Shown: positions 18,005-27,069 of the stretch, one piece after another
Layout: every line of letters begins with the position of its first letter
Numbering within the stretch: position 1 is the stretch's first letter
From: Candidatus Fraserbacteria bacterium
Lineage (GTDB): Bacteria > Bipolaricaulota > Bipolaricaulia > RBG-16-55-9 > JAJCYT01
Length of the DNA stretch: 64,000 nt
Assembly: GCA_029262795.1 (NCBI GenBank)
Contig: JAJCYT010000030.1
Span: 186,001 to 250,000 of the forward strand
Reading direction: 5' to 3'
Made by a program: the position numbers and the translations under genes
Notes under the pieces: model-generated
What the model saw: the letters and a program-made list of their open reading frames with translations, nothing else
Told to the model about the DNA's origin: nothing
The model's database searches: none

Positions 18005-19113
18005 GAACGGATCTTTTCCAAGTTGGGAGTTTCAGGTTGAATTGAATTCGTAGTATGAATGGCCTGTCGAATCACACCGCCGCCGAGCATGACATCACCA
18101 TCAAAAATTACAGCCAACTGACCGGGAGTCACAGAACGCTGTGGTTGTTCAAAGTGAATTTCAATGCGGTCTTGATCCAGTGACGAAAATCTTGCTGGCA
18201 ACGTTTTGCCTCGATAGCGGACCTTAACGTCGATTTCTAGATGAGAAACTGGTAAAGCGCCCAGCCAATTCATCTGATCAGCAATCAAGCCATCAGCATA
18301 AAGAAATTCTTCATCGCCCACGATGAGGCGGTTTTGAGTTGCATTAAACCCCACCACATAGGTTCGATCACTGCGACTCACATTGAGGCCACGCCGCTGG
18401 CCGATGGTGTAAAATGGCAACCCTTCGTGTTGTCCAACAAGATTACCATCCGTATCCACAATCTCGCCAGGCTCGATGGGGATGCTGGAATTGTTCTTCA
18501 AAAACGCACGATAATCTCCGTTGGGCAGAAAACACAAGTCTTGACTTTCAGGCTTTCGTGCAGAAACCAATTTGTGTTCGTTGGCGATTTTCCAAACGTT
18601 GTCTTTTAACATGCCGCCGACAGGAAATTTGATTTTCTCAAGCTGTTCCGGCTGAAGCCCATAGAGGAAATAAGCCTGATCTTTAAATGGATCGATCCCC
18701 TTGAGCAAGCGATATTCACCATCAATCAATTCCACACGAGCATGATGTCCCGTGGCCAGATAATCACAGTCATACTTCTCCATCGCTTCAAGTAACAAAG
18801 GAAAACGAACCAAGCGATTGCAGTGACCACAAGGACTCGGCGTCTGGCCAGTCAGATAATCTTCAATAAAGGGATCGACCACTGCCGATTTAAAATCCTG
18901 ACCACAGTCCACAAGATGATGATCAATGCCCAACTGACGGCACACAGTCAGCACTTCCAACGAACAGCATTCGTTGTAAGGCTCAACCCGATCTTCATAA
19001 GACCACAAGTTGAGTGTGCAGCCAACAGCTTCGTAACCCTCCTGCTGCATCAGCAGCGCGGCGACGGAGCTGTCCACACCCCCACTCATGGCGACCAGAA
19101 CACGTTTTGTCAT
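18001..19113 (-). CDS. mnmA: tRNA-specific 2-thiouridylase MnmA
   Basis: Adds sulfur to U34 of tRNA Lys, Glu and Gln. The 370-residue protein starts MTKRVLVAMSGGVDSSVAAL with the PP-loop SGGVDSS for ATP. The catalytic cysteines lie in QTPSPCGHCNRLVRF and SQDLCFLPNGDYR. ATG 19113 is preferred to 19122: a TATAAT on this strand (19126-19121) is seven bases before it, predicting a leaderless mRNA, and the two extra-long start residues add nothing to the family alignment. The SMP-30 gene follows with a four-base overlap. Confidence 0.94.
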   Translation of the reverse strand: MTKRVLVAMSGGVDSSVAALLMQQEGYEAVGCTLNLWSYEDRVEPYNECCSLEVLTVCRQLGIDHHLVDCGQDFKSAVVDPFIEDYLTGQTPSPCGHCNRLVRFPLLLEAMEKYDCDYLATGHHARVELIDGEYRLLKGIDPFKDQAYFLYGLQPEQLEKIKFPVGGMLKDNVWKIANEHKLVSARKPESQDLCFLPNGDYRAFLKNNSSIPIEPGEIVDTDGNLVGQHEGLPFYTIGQRRGLNVSRSDRTYVVGFNATQNRLIVGDEEFLYADGLIADQMNWLGALPVSHLEIDVKVRYRGKTLPARFSSLDQDRIEIHFEQPQRSVTPGQLAVIFDGDVMLGGGVIRQAIHTTNSIQPETPNLEKIRS

Positions 19114-19120
19114 AAACGCC

Positions 19121-19126
19121 ATTATA
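19121..19126 (-). promoter_or_regulatory. -10 box for mnmA, predicted leaderless start
   Basis: Perfect TATAAT on the reverse strand, seven bases from ATG 19113. It even overlaps the alternative ATG at 19122, which therefore would not be in the mRNA. The -35 region is weak. Confidence 0.5.
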
Positions 19127-19192
19127 TCTATAATCTAAGCTGGAATCACGAAAATAACAGGACTAGTAAATAAAGCTAAAACTTAGAAATTT

Positions 19193-19240
19193 TGAAAAAA
19201 AAAAAGCTTCTAACCCCCAACCCCCTTTTGAAAGGGGGCA
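19193..19240 (-). repeat. Copy 3 of dispersed intergenic element
   Basis: Read on the reverse strand: GCCCCCTTTCAAAAGGGGG, TTGGGGGTTAGAAGC, then a T-run. Nearly the same as the copy at 15449. It lies between mnmA and the amidohydrolase, which diverge. Confidence 0.65.
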
Positions 19241-19320
19241 CGATTAAGACTGCGGATGAGGATTCTGAATCACGTTCCGTTTTTCTTTTCAGAGGGGCGA
19301 GAATTAATAAAGGGGTAAAT

Positions 19321-20178
19321 ATGACAGACATTCCTGTGATTGATATTCACATGCACATTCAGCCTTGGGAGCAGTTTAATCCTGGGCCGTTAGAGATGAT
19401 GAAACGCGATCCTGAACACTTTGAATTGTTGACTCGCCTCTGCGACAGTCCGCAGGCTTTTTTGGATTATTTGGATGAAGAAGGCATACAAGCAGCCGGT
19501 TTGGTCAATTATGTGGCCCCTGAAGTAATGGGGTTTCAGGACAGTGTGTGTGAATTCATCACGGAATACTGCAAAGCTGCACCGGACCGTCTGTTGCCTA
19601 TTGGCTCACTCCATCCGCAGTTCACGCCAAATGTGTCCGATCGTATGGATCAGATTGCTGAGATGGGGATTCGTATCATTAAAATTCATCCACCACATCA
19701 GTGCATTTATCCCAATGCGTATCGAAATGGGGATGAAAATTTAAGAATCATCTATGAAAAAGCAGAAAAATATGGCATTCCCATTATGATTCACACAGGC
19801 ACATCCGTGTTTCCTGGGGCACGAAATGTGTATGCAGATCCCATTTATGTCGATGATGTCGCGGTGGATTTCCCCAAACTCACCATTTTGCTGGCGCACG
19901 GAGGACGTCCTCTGTGGATGGACACATCATTTTTCTTGATGCGCCGCCATCAAAATATGTATTTGGATTTATCGGGAATTCCGCCCAAGCGTTTGCTGGA
20001 ATATTTCCCGCGTTTTGAAATCTTTGCAGATCGTGCCCTGTTTGGGACCGATTGGCCAGGACCAGGCGTGCCTTCTATGCGAGGCAATGTGGAACAATTC
20101 TTGGATTTACCGTTGACTGAGGAAACCAAACGCAAAGTGCTTCATGACAATGCGGCCAAATTGTTTGGCCTTCCCTAG
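19321..20178 (+). CDS. Amidohydrolase family protein (amidohydrolase-2, TIM barrel)
   Basis: A 285-residue metal-dependent hydrolase or decarboxylase of the ACMSD/amidohydrolase-2 type. The N-terminal IDIHMH supplies two metal histidines; MIHTGTS and LLAHGGRP supply further active-site histidines and FGTDWPGPG the catalytic Asp. ATG 19321 is chosen because AAAGGGG precedes it and the IDIHMHIQPW start matches family members; the open frame further upstream runs through an intergenic repeat and is not coding. The substrate is unknown. It stands alone between mnmA and lgt. Confidence 0.88.
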   Translation: MTDIPVIDIHMHIQPWEQFNPGPLEMMKRDPEHFELLTRLCDSPQAFLDYLDEEGIQAAGLVNYVAPEVMGFQDSVCEFITEYCKAAPDRLLPIGSLHPQFTPNVSDRMDQIAEMGIRIIKIHPPHQCIYPNAYRNGDENLRIIYEKAEKYGIPIMIHTGTSVFPGARNVYADPIYVDDVAVDFPKLTILLAHGGRPLWMDTSFFLMRRHQNMYLDLSGIPPKRLLEYFPRFEIFADRALFGTDWPGPGVPSMRGNVEQFLDLPLTEETKRKVLHDNAAKLFGLP

Positions 20179-20207
20179 CCAAGTGTGTCACGTGCGCGCA
20201 TCTTTCC

Positions 20208-20236
20208 TTGACCCGTTCGTGAATTCCGTTTAAAAT
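20208..20236 (+). promoter_or_regulatory. Sigma-70-type promoter for lgt
   Basis: TTGACC (20208-20213), 17-base spacer, TAAAAT (20231-20236), 35 bases before the lgt ATG, which has its own GGGAGG ribosome binding site. Confidence 0.65.
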
Positions 20237-20271
20237 GCCGCCGTTAAGCTTGAGGGAGGCGGAATAAAAAA

Positions 20272-21120
20272 ATGAATCCAGTACTAATAGACATCCCCTT
20301 GCCGTTTGATTTGCCAAACGGGCTACAGAGCATCACCATTCGCTGGTACGGTTTGATGTATGTGGTCGCCATTATCGTCGGTATTTTGTTGACCTATCGT
20401 GAAGTCAAACGCAAAAAGATGGACCTTTCATTGGACGACGTGTTGGATTTCGTCCTCGTTTCCGTGCCTTTGGGCATTATATTTGCACGCTTGTATTACG
20501 TGGTGTTCGAGTGGAGCACCTATGCGGCTGACCCGATCAAAGTTTTCTTTATCTGGGAAGGCGGCCTGGCTATTCACGGTGGCATCATTGGCGGCATCTT
20601 GGCTGTGTTCATTTACATCAAATGGAAAAAAGTCCATTTTTGGGAATTTACCGACGCGGTGGTACCCAGCTTGGTGTTGGGACAAGCATTCGGTCGCTTT
20701 GGCAACTTTATGAATGGAGATGCTTTTGGCGTGCCGACCACTTGGCCAACCGGTATTCGCTTCCCGACCAGCACCCCTGCTGGACGAGAATATCCTGATC
20801 CTGAAACAGCAGGCATGTCTCAGCCGTTGCATCCGTCGATGTTGTATGAGCTGGTAGGGAACCTTGTCATTTTTGCATCGCTTTGGATTTTGCGTACCAA
20901 AGGCTATCGAGATGGATTCATCACTTGTTTGTATTTCATTTTGTATTCCATCTTGAGATTCTTTGTTGAGTTGACCCGTGGCGACAGCCTTTGGCTGGTC
21001 GAAGGTCGATTTGCAGCAGCCAACGTCATCAGCATCGTCCTGTTTGTGGTGTTTACAGGGTTGATGGCGCAATGGCGCTTGTGGCAAAAGAAGGAAGACG
21101 ATGCCATCAAGGCAGCCTAA
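20272..21120 (+). CDS. lgt: Prolipoprotein diacylglyceryl transferase
   Basis: Inner-membrane enzyme that moves diacylglycerol from phosphatidylglycerol to the lipobox cysteine of prolipoproteins. 282 residues with seven membrane helices. Signature stretches: IRWYGLMYV at the N terminus, EGGLAIHGGIIGG, and the Lgt signature GRFGNFMNGDAFG, followed by QPLHPSMLYE. Its presence fits the lipobox proteins encoded at 30717 and 59184. GAGGGAGG lies nine bases before the ATG. hppA follows 67 bases later and may be cotranscribed. Confidence 0.96.
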   Translation: MNPVLIDIPLPFDLPNGLQSITIRWYGLMYVVAIIVGILLTYREVKRKKMDLSLDDVLDFVLVSVPLGIIFARLYYVVFEWSTYAADPIKVFFIWEGGLAIHGGIIGGILAVFIYIKWKKVHFWEFTDAVVPSLVLGQAFGRFGNFMNGDAFGVPTTWPTGIRFPTSTPAGREYPDPETAGMSQPLHPSMLYELVGNLVIFASLWILRTKGYRDGFITCLYFILYSILRFFVELTRGDSLWLVEGRFAAANVISIVLFVVFTGLMAQWRLWQKKEDDAIKAA

Positions 21121-21187
21121 TTCGACATTAATCAATTGAATTCGATAAGAAAACTTTAAATTATTTGCAGGTTGGAGGGAGTTTTTC

Positions 21188-23335
21188 ATGGATCTTGTCA
21201 TTTTAGCGACAGTCACTTCGGTGATTGCGCTGGTTTATATGGTTTATTTGTACGTAAAAGTCATGAAGGTGGATGAGGGAGATGAGCGCATTCAAGAATT
21301 GGTTGCCGCCATTCGCGAAGGTGCTCAAGCCTTTTTGCGTCGCCAATACATGATGGTTGCCATCTTTTTGGTGGTTGTGGCTGTGCTCTTGTTCTTAATG
21401 TCTTTAGGGGGCCTGGTCCATTGGTTATCGCCATTTGCCTTTTTGACAGCAGGTGCCATGTCTGGTTTGGCTGGTTATTTGGGTATGAACATTGCCACTG
21501 CCAGCAACGGTCGTACCACCCATGCTGCACGCACTGGCTTAAATGATGCGCTTCGCGTTGCTTTTGACGGTGGCAGTGTGATGGGCATGAGTGTGGTTGG
21601 CCTTGGTTTGCTTTATATCTGTGTGTGGTTTTTGATTCTTCAATCTATGAATTTTGAACTTCGGCTCATCGCAGAAATTTTGGTCACCTCTGCAATGGGC
21701 GCAAGCTCTGTGGCATTGTTCGCCCGTGTGGGTGGCGGTATTTTTACCAAAGCTGCTGATGTGGGTGCTGACTTGGCTGGTAAAGTGGAAGCCGGTATTC
21801 CCGAAGATGATCCGCGCAACCCTGCCGTGATCGCCGACAATGTGGGTGATAACGTAGGAGACGTGGCTGGCATGGGTGCTGATTTGTTTGAATCCTATGT
21901 GGGCTCCATTGTGGCAGCGATGGCCCTGGGTATAAGTGCCTTTCTGGCGGCGGACATAGGCTCTGAATGGGTGTTGAAAGGTGCTGTATTCCCCATGCTG
22001 TTGGCGGGGGTGGGCATCATTGCATCCATCATTGGCGGGTTCTTCATCCAGGCCAAGGAAGGTGCAACTCAGGAAGACTTATTGGGCGCATTGCGCAAAG
22101 GGGTATTCACCTCAGGCGGTTTGGTGTCCATTTTTGCCTTGTTCTTGGTAATTCTAATCTTTACTGGTGACTATTGGCTCATTTGGGTTTCGATGGTGGT
22201 TGGTTTGGTCTCAGGAATCATCATCGGGACTTCCTCGGAATATTATACGTCCGCTGGCTACAAGCCAACACAAAAAGTGGCTGAAACCTCTCAGACCGGT
22301 TCAGCCACAATCATCATTTCTGGGACTGCCCTGGGGATGATTTCTACTGCAATTCCTGTGCTGGCTGTGGGCTTGGGGATCATTCTAAGCTATTTGGCTG
22401 GCAGCGCCGCTGCACCCAATGAAGCAAGCCAGGTGCTGTTCGGCCTTTACGGTATTGGGATCGCTGCGGTTGGGATGTTGTCTACTTTAGGTGTGACACT
22501 CGCTTCCGATGCGTATGGTCCAATTGCTGACAATGCAGGTGGTTTGGCTGAAATGAGTGGTCAAGACCCTAAAGTGCGCGAACGAACTGACGCTTTGGAT
22601 TCCTTGGGCAACACCAATGCAGCAACCGGAAAAGGCTTTGCCATTGGCTCAGCAGCATTGACTGCCTTGGCATTGATTTCCAATTACAATGACAAAGTGG
22701 GCGTGCTGTTGGCTGAAGCCAGCGAGCCTATTCGTGCAATAATTACCGGTAGAGTCATTACTGATGTCTTCAGCTTGACGGATCCATTTATCTTGGTGGG
22801 CATGTTTATCGGCGGGATGTTGCCGTTCCTGTTCAGCGCCTTGACCATGAGTTCTGTGGGTAAAGCCGGTGGTCAGATTGTGGATGAAGTGCGTCGTCAG
22901 TTCAAAGAAATCGCGGGCCTGATGGAGGGCACAGCCAAGCCTGATTACACGCAGTGCGTGGATATTGCCACAGTGACAGCGCACAAGGAAATGGTAATTC
23001 CAGCCGTGCTGGCAATTGTGTCTCCCCTTTTGGTTGGTCTGTTATTTGGTGTGGGGGCGTTGCTTGGTTTGCTTGTGGGCGCATTGGTGTCCGGTTTCTT
23101 GCTCGCCATCTTCATGGCCAACTCCGGCGGGAGTTGGGACAACGCCAAGAAATATATTGAAGAAGGCCAATATGGTGGAAAAGGGTCTGATTCCCACAAA
23201 GCTTCTGTGGTGGGCGACACCGTGGGTGACCCATTCAAAGATACCTCCGGTCCATCCATCAACATCTTGGTGAAGTTGATGAGTGTGGTGTCCCTGGTGT
23301 TTGTCGCTTTGATTGTGAACTTTACTTTGTTCTAA
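21188..23335 (+). CDS. hppA: Membrane-bound proton- or sodium-pumping pyrophosphatase
   Basis: A 715-residue protein with about 16 membrane helices that couples hydrolysis of pyrophosphate to ion export. Substrate-site motifs: DVGADLAGKVEAGIPEDDPR and DNVGDNVGDVAGMGADLFES, and near the end GDTVGDPFKDTSGPS. The GNTNAATGKGFAIGSA motif has Ala where K+-independent enzymes have Lys, so this is of the K+-dependent type. Whether it pumps protons or sodium cannot be read with confidence. TTGGAGGGAG precedes the ATG. A strong intrinsic terminator follows. Confidence 0.95.
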   Translation: MDLVILATVTSVIALVYMVYLYVKVMKVDEGDERIQELVAAIREGAQAFLRRQYMMVAIFLVVVAVLLFLMSLGGLVHWLSPFAFLTAGAMSGLAGYLGMNIATASNGRTTHAARTGLNDALRVAFDGGSVMGMSVVGLGLLYICVWFLILQSMNFELRLIAEILVTSAMGASSVALFARVGGGIFTKAADVGADLAGKVEAGIPEDDPRNPAVIADNVGDNVGDVAGMGADLFESYVGSIVAAMALGISAFLAADIGSEWVLKGAVFPMLLAGVGIIASIIGGFFIQAKEGATQEDLLGALRKGVFTSGGLVSIFALFLVILIFTGDYWLIWVSMVVGLVSGIIIGTSSEYYTSAGYKPTQKVAETSQTGSATIIISGTALGMISTAIPVLAVGLGIILSYLAGSAAAPNEASQVLFGLYGIGIAAVGMLSTLGVTLASDAYGPIADNAGGLAEMSGQDPKVRERTDALDSLGNTNAATGKGFAIGSAALTALALISNYNDKVGVLLAEASEPIRAIITGRVITDVFSLTDPFILVGMFIGGMLPFLFSALTMSSVGKAGGQIVDEVRRQFKEIAGLMEGTAKPDYTQCVDIATVTAHKEMVIPAVLAIVSPLLVGLLFGVGALLGLLVGALVSGFLLAIFMANSGGSWDNAKKYIEEGQYGGKGSDSHKASVVGDTVGDPFKDTSGPSINILVKLMSVVSLVFVALIVNFTLF

Positions 23336-23367
23336 AGCCATAACACAATTTAATTGAAATTTAGTTT

Positions 23368-23400
23368 GAGGGGCGCATACCATTGCGCCCCTCTTTTATT
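23368..23400 (+). terminator. Intrinsic terminator after hppA
   Basis: Perfect 10-base stem GAGGGGCGCA / TGCGCCCCTC with a six-base loop, followed by TTTTATTTAT. Confidence 0.9.
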
Positions 23401-23412
23401 TATCATCAAATC

Positions 23413-24162
23413 ATGAAAATTGCACTCATCTCAGACATTCACGGAAATCTGGTGTCGTTTGAAACAGCTCTCAAGGCCATTGAAGCTGATGCGCCTGATC
23501 AACTCATCTGTTTAGGCGATTGCGCTGCGGATGGGCCGAAGCCGCACGAATGTTTGCAGAAACTCAAATCTTTGAACATTCCCGTCATCATGGGCAATAC
23601 AGACTCAAACTTGTTGAGCTTGGAAGCGCAAAAGTCACCCGATGATGATGTCGTTCAACAAAACTTCAATGACATCGAGTGGTGGAATAAACAACAATTG
23701 ACGCAGGAAGATTTAGAGTTCATCAACACATTTTATCCAACTTTTTCCGTTGATCTCGTCTCAGGTGTAGAACTGCTTTGCTCACATGGTTCTCCAAAAT
23801 CGTTTTACGACTTTATTCTGGCAATCACACCGGATGAAGAAGTTGCGCCGATGTTTTCTGAGACTACCGCATCGCTATGCGCAGGTGGGCATACACACTC
23901 TCAGATGTTCAGGCGGCTTGAACACAGAATCTTGATCAACCCAGGCAGCGTGGGTTTGCCCTTCAATCGAATGCCGGATGGCCGTGTCTTTAATCCGCTT
24001 TTGGCTGAATATGCAATCTTAGAATTTGATGCGGAAAATAACCTGAATGTGTCACTCAAGCGAACGCCTGTAGATAAAGATACGTTGGAACAATCTATTA
24101 GAGACAGCGATATGCCACACAAAGATTGGTGGCTTCAGGATTGGATTAAAGTGAGTGTTTGA
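23413..24162 (+). CDS. Calcineurin-like metallophosphoesterase (YfcE/MJ0936 type)
   Basis: A 249-residue phosphodiesterase or phosphatase with two metals. Motifs: MKIALISDIHGN, LICLGDCAADGP, IMGNTDSN, SHGSPKSF and GGHTHSQM, then INPGSVGLPFNR. Substrate not known. ATG 23413 gives the typical N terminus of the family. TATCAT at 23401-23406 is six bases before it and there is no ribosome binding site, another possible leaderless gene, though the box overlaps the tail of the hppA terminator. It converges on an acetyltransferase with three bases between stops. Confidence 0.88.
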   Translation: MKIALISDIHGNLVSFETALKAIEADAPDQLICLGDCAADGPKPHECLQKLKSLNIPVIMGNTDSNLLSLEAQKSPDDDVVQQNFNDIEWWNKQQLTQEDLEFINTFYPTFSVDLVSGVELLCSHGSPKSFYDFILAITPDEEVAPMFSETTASLCAGGHTHSQMFRRLEHRILINPGSVGLPFNRMPDGRVFNPLLAEYAILEFDAENNLNVSLKRTPVDKDTLEQSIRDSDMPHKDWWLQDWIKVSV

Positions 24163-24165
24163 TGC

Positions 24166-24696
24166 TTAAAACTCCAACAGGAACAAGTTGATTTCATCAC
24201 CATCGTCGCTGAGTCTGATCATTTTTTCAAACACAAATCCCATCTTTTCAAGCAACTTGATGGAAGCCACATTTTCTGGATCAGTGACGGCGGCAAGCCT
24301 CTTCAATTGAAGCACATCTTTAGCATGGTTGATTATAGCTGATGCAGATTCCAGCCCATAACCTTTGGTTCGAAAGGCTGGCAAAAAGGCAAACCCCAAA
24401 TCGACATCATCCAGGCCTTCCCGATTCACCAGGCCACAAATGCCAATAGGCGTACTATCTTCTTTCAATTTTGTTAAATAAAGTCCAAAACCATGTTGTG
24501 TGTAACTGGCTATTGGTCCTTGGATTATATGATTGCGTGCTTCTTCAAGGGTGCGAATGCCGCGATCACCAATAAAGCGAATCCAGTCAGGGTCGTTGAT
24601 CAGTTCGAGCATAAAGGCGGCATCATCCTGTGAAAGTTCACAAAGAATCAAACGGTCGGTTTCTAGCTGAAATAGAGAATCAGATTGAAAATTCAT
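24166..24696 (-). CDS. GNAT acetyltransferase (RimJ/RimL-like)
   Basis: A 176-residue N-acetyltransferase, Acetyltransf_3 type. It opens with the typical LETDRLILCELSQDDA and has ENVASIKLLEKMGFVFE near the C terminus. The acetyl-CoA loop is FRTKGYGLES. Substrates of such proteins range from ribosomal protein N termini to small molecules; nothing nearby points to one. Confidence 0.87.
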   Translation of the reverse strand: MNFQSDSLFQLETDRLILCELSQDDAAFMLELINDPDWIRFIGDRGIRTLEEARNHIIQGPIASYTQHGFGLYLTKLKEDSTPIGICGLVNREGLDDVDLGFAFLPAFRTKGYGLESASAIINHAKDVLQLKRLAAVTDPENVASIKLLEKMGFVFEKMIRLSDDGDEINLFLLEF

Positions 24697-24733
24697 TGAG
24701 TAATTGTTTGATGTGGAGGAAAGGTGATGGTAG

Positions 24734-24777
24734 CGAAAAATAAAAAGAGGGGATTTCTACCCATAGAAACCCCCTCT
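24734..24777 (-). terminator. Intrinsic terminator after the HU gene
   Basis: Stem AGAGGGG-A-TTTCTA / TAGAAA-C-CCCCTCT (24746-24777), one mismatch, with a T-rich run on the reverse strand. It serves the HU gene read leftward. Confidence 0.8.
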
Positions 24778-24791
24778 TCTAGTATGTTAGC

Positions 24792-25073
24792 TTACTTTTT
24801 GCCAGAAACCGTCTGTTTGAAAGACTTCCCAGCGCGGAATTTTGGCACAAACTTGGAAGGCACTTTAAAGCGTTCACCCGTTCGTGGGTTAATGCGCTGT
24901 GTGGCTTTCAGTTTGCGGGCTTCAAAGGTGCCGAAGCCGGTGAAGGTCACTTTCTGCTTTTTCTTGCAGGTAGCAACAATCAAGTCCAATGTGGTATCCA
25001 AAGCGCCCTGAGCGTCTTTTTTCGAAAGCTTGGTTTTCTTGGCGAGCTGTTCGACGAATTCTTTTTTATTCAT
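24792..25073 (-). CDS. hup: HU-family nucleoid protein
   Basis: A 93-residue DNA-bending protein. Starts MNKKEFVEQLAKKTKLSKKD and carries VTFTGFGTFEARKLKA and RINPRTGERFKVP, the beta-arm with the DNA-intercalating proline region. The rest of the C terminus is basic. ATG 25073 is preceded by GGAGAG; longer in-frame starts up to 25145 would run into the promoter. Flanked by a good promoter and a terminator, so it is a single-gene unit. Confidence 0.95.
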   Translation of the reverse strand: MNKKEFVEQLAKKTKLSKKDAQGALDTTLDLIVATCKKKQKVTFTGFGTFEARKLKATQRINPRTGERFKVPSKFVPKFRAGKSFKQTVSGKK

Positions 25074-25115
25074 CCTCTCACTCTCCATCCTTTCTGTTTT
25101 TTGAGATCGAGGCAT

Positions 25116-25145
25116 AGTATAACGCTTATTGGGTCTGGTCGTCAA
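25116..25145 (-). promoter_or_regulatory. Sigma-70-type promoter for the HU gene
   Basis: Reverse strand TTGACG (25145-25140), 18-base spacer, TATACT (25121-25116). Confidence 0.75.
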
Positions 25146-25437
25146 GAGTTTTTCGGCAGTTTTTTGACCATCTGGTGGGATAAATGTTTAAAACTTTTAA
25201 ATATTATTGAACACTTGCCATAAATATGCGATAGAGGAAATTTGGTTCAAATGAGGCAAGTCAGTTTTTCACTCAGTTTTTGAACATGGTGATTCTGTTT
25301 TTCATTTGATTGATTTTGATGCGAACAAGCTTTGAGCAGAGCAGGAATAAAAAAAATGGACACTTGTCATTGCAGCGTTCTACTTTTTTAGGCTATATCT
25401 GAACTGTCTTCAAAAAAGATAAGGAAAGAGGGGATCA
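25146..25437. other. Intergenic stretch between HU and the HbpS/GlcG-like gene
   Basis: A+T-rich, no gene seen. It holds the upstream region of the HU promoter at one end and the ribosome binding site AAAGAGGGG of the next gene at the other. No RNA gene recognised. Confidence 0.4.
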
Positions 25438-26232
25438 ATGAAGTATCTCAATAAACTTACAATGTCCAAACTTAGTTTAGGGCTGGTTCTTTTACTGGGA
25501 TTGGCAGGTGCCTTTTTATGGATCCAACCAGGAGAAGCATCCAATGAGCTTGCTTGCTTCGCTTTGCCGGATCATCAAGCATTAAAACAAGCCCTGACTC
25601 TGGCCCGTAACGAAGCCAACGGCGGTTTTAACCTTGATATGTGGGCCACAATGGTCAATCGTGATGGCATCGTGTGTGCGGTGGCCTTTACTGGTAAACA
25701 TCGTGGTGATCAGTGGCCAGGCAGCCGTGTGATTTCCGCGCAAAAAGCCAACACCGCCAATGCGTTTAGTCTGCCAGGGCTGGCTTTATCAACGGCCAAT
25801 TTGTTTTCGGCAGTACAACCCGGTGGCAGCCTATTTGGTTTGCAGCACAGCAACCCCGTGGATGTGTCGGTTGCGTATGGTGGAGAATCGCTGTTCGTGG
25901 GTGCCCGCAATGATCCTATGGTTGGTCAGAAAATAGGAGGCGTTAATGTGTTTGGCGGTGGCTTGCCCATCTATGATCGTGATGGCCGCTTGTTGGGAGC
26001 CATTGGTGTGAGTGGCGATTCATCCTGTGCTGATCACAATATTGCCTGGAAAACGCGCACGTATTTAGAGTTAGACTACGTGCCGGCTGGGGTGAGTGCA
26101 ACAGCCGATGATAACATTGTTTATGACATTGGAGACTCAGGGAGTGCGGGTGGCTGGGGACATCCAGATTGTTCTGAAGATGCCACAGCGATTGCGACTG
26201 AACTGCCAAACTCTCATCCAATTGGAGAATAA
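25438..26232 (+). CDS. Exported GlcG/HbpS-family (heme-binding-like) protein
   Basis: A 264-residue exported protein. Residues 1-35 are a Sec signal peptide (SLGLVLLLGLAGAFLWI core). The rest matches the GlcG/HbpS family: HQALKQALTLARNEANGG, an FSAVQPGGSLFGLQ segment, GGGLPIYDRDGRLLGAIGVSGDS. HbpS binds heme in some bacteria; in others the role is unknown. Typical members are about 140 residues, so about 80 extra residues at the C terminus, rich in acidic residues and with a Cys in HPDCSED, are unexplained. A bidirectional terminator follows. Confidence 0.85.
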   Translation: MKYLNKLTMSKLSLGLVLLLGLAGAFLWIQPGEASNELACFALPDHQALKQALTLARNEANGGFNLDMWATMVNRDGIVCAVAFTGKHRGDQWPGSRVISAQKANTANAFSLPGLALSTANLFSAVQPGGSLFGLQHSNPVDVSVAYGGESLFVGARNDPMVGQKIGGVNVFGGGLPIYDRDGRLLGAIGVSGDSSCADHNIAWKTRTYLELDYVPAGVSATADDNIVYDIGDSGSAGGWGHPDCSEDATAIATELPNSHPIGE

Positions 26233-26244
26233 CTTAGATATCAT

Positions 26245-26277
26245 AAAAGGGCATGCCCAAACTGGGGATGCCCTTTT
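26245..26277 (+). terminator. Intrinsic terminator, probably bidirectional
   Basis: Stem AAAAGGGCAT / ATGCCCTTTT with an additional CCC/GGG inside. T-rich flanks on both sides; it sits between two convergent genes. Confidence 0.85.
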
Positions 26278-26307
26278 ACATACATTTTTAATCCAATAAA
26301 TAGTTCA

Positions 26308-26943
26308 TTACTTTTGGAGAGCGTCTTTGTGCCGGGCATAATGTCGGCGGGCTTTGGCCACATTGCCACATATCTTCATGCTGCACCAGCGTCTGCTGCG
26401 ATTTTTGCTGGTGTCGTAAAACAACCACAGACAATCTTCTGAAGCACAATGACCGATGCGCTTGAGGTCAACAGATGTCAATAATTCTGCAGCTGACCAG
26501 ATAACGGGCCAAAGTGGACGATCCAGTTGTGTGTTGGCATCGGACCACGTCCATGCAAATTTTCCTTGCTCTGAAACCAATTGTGCTCGCTTCAATGTGT
26601 CCGACAGTAGCAAATTTAATTGGTCTAGGTCTTTGGAGTCAGGAAGTTTATTTGCCGTGTGGGTTGAAAAAATCCGATAGATTGTGTCTTGCAACATCAG
26701 AGATTGTTGGACCACCTGAGCAGCTTTTTTTGGATGTTGCTGGGCTTGATGTTGCAAAGTTGCAAACGTTTTTTCCTGAACGACTTCCGCTTGTTTTGCC
26801 CAGCTCAGTAGGTGCAAATAGGTCAATGCGTCTGCTGAATTTTCAAGCACAAACCAACCGATAACATTGGCGTAATCCAGGCACAACCAGGCTTCATTCA
26901 ACTTCAGAGGATGGGCATATTTTTCAGATTCCGGCACAGCCAC
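26308..26943 (-). CDS. ABATE/CGNR zinc-finger transcriptional regulator
   Basis: A 211-residue regulator. The N-terminal 150 residues fit the ABATE ligand-sensing domain (LCLDYANVIGWF near residue 22). The C-terminal zinc finger is GHCASEDCLWLFYDTSKNRS and then CSMKICGNVAKARRHYARHK. The motif reads CGNV instead of the name-giving CGNR; the four cysteines are kept. Divergent from the DinB-like gene with 126 bases between and overlapping promoters, so it probably controls that gene and itself. Confidence 0.88.
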   Translation of the reverse strand: MAVPESEKYAHPLKLNEAWLCLDYANVIGWFVLENSADALTYLHLLSWAKQAEVVQEKTFATLQHQAQQHPKKAAQVVQQSLMLQDTIYRIFSTHTANKLPDSKDLDQLNLLLSDTLKRAQLVSEQGKFAWTWSDANTQLDRPLWPVIWSAAELLTSVDLKRIGHCASEDCLWLFYDTSKNRSRRWCSMKICGNVAKARRHYARHKDALQK

Positions 26944-26972
26944 TTCCTTTTTATATAACCTTCAAAATGTAT

Positions 26973-27007
26973 TTGACAGGTTAGCGACCAATGATTATAG
27001 TCTAACC
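26973..27007 (+). promoter_or_regulatory. Divergent promoter with inverted-repeat operator
   Basis: Forward promoter: TTGACA (26973-26978), 17-base spacer, TATAGT (26996-27001). On the reverse strand a consensus TATAAT (26999-26994) overlaps it. GGTTAG (26979-26984) and CTAACC (27002-27007) form an inverted repeat that brackets the spacer and -10. A natural binding site for the CGNR regulator. Confidence 0.7.
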
Positions 27008-27069
27008 ATCAAATAATATTATACAGGTTGAAGCGCTGATAAAACACATTTATATATCTACAGGAGGCA

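Noticed and set aside
19192-19320. Upstream extension of the amidohydrolase frame
   Set aside because: It would translate copy 3 of the dispersed repeat; the ribosome binding site and family N terminus point to 19321.
20428-21216. 262-codon reverse frame across lgt
   Set aside because: Shadow of a clear lgt gene; His/Gln-rich translation without a ribosome binding site.
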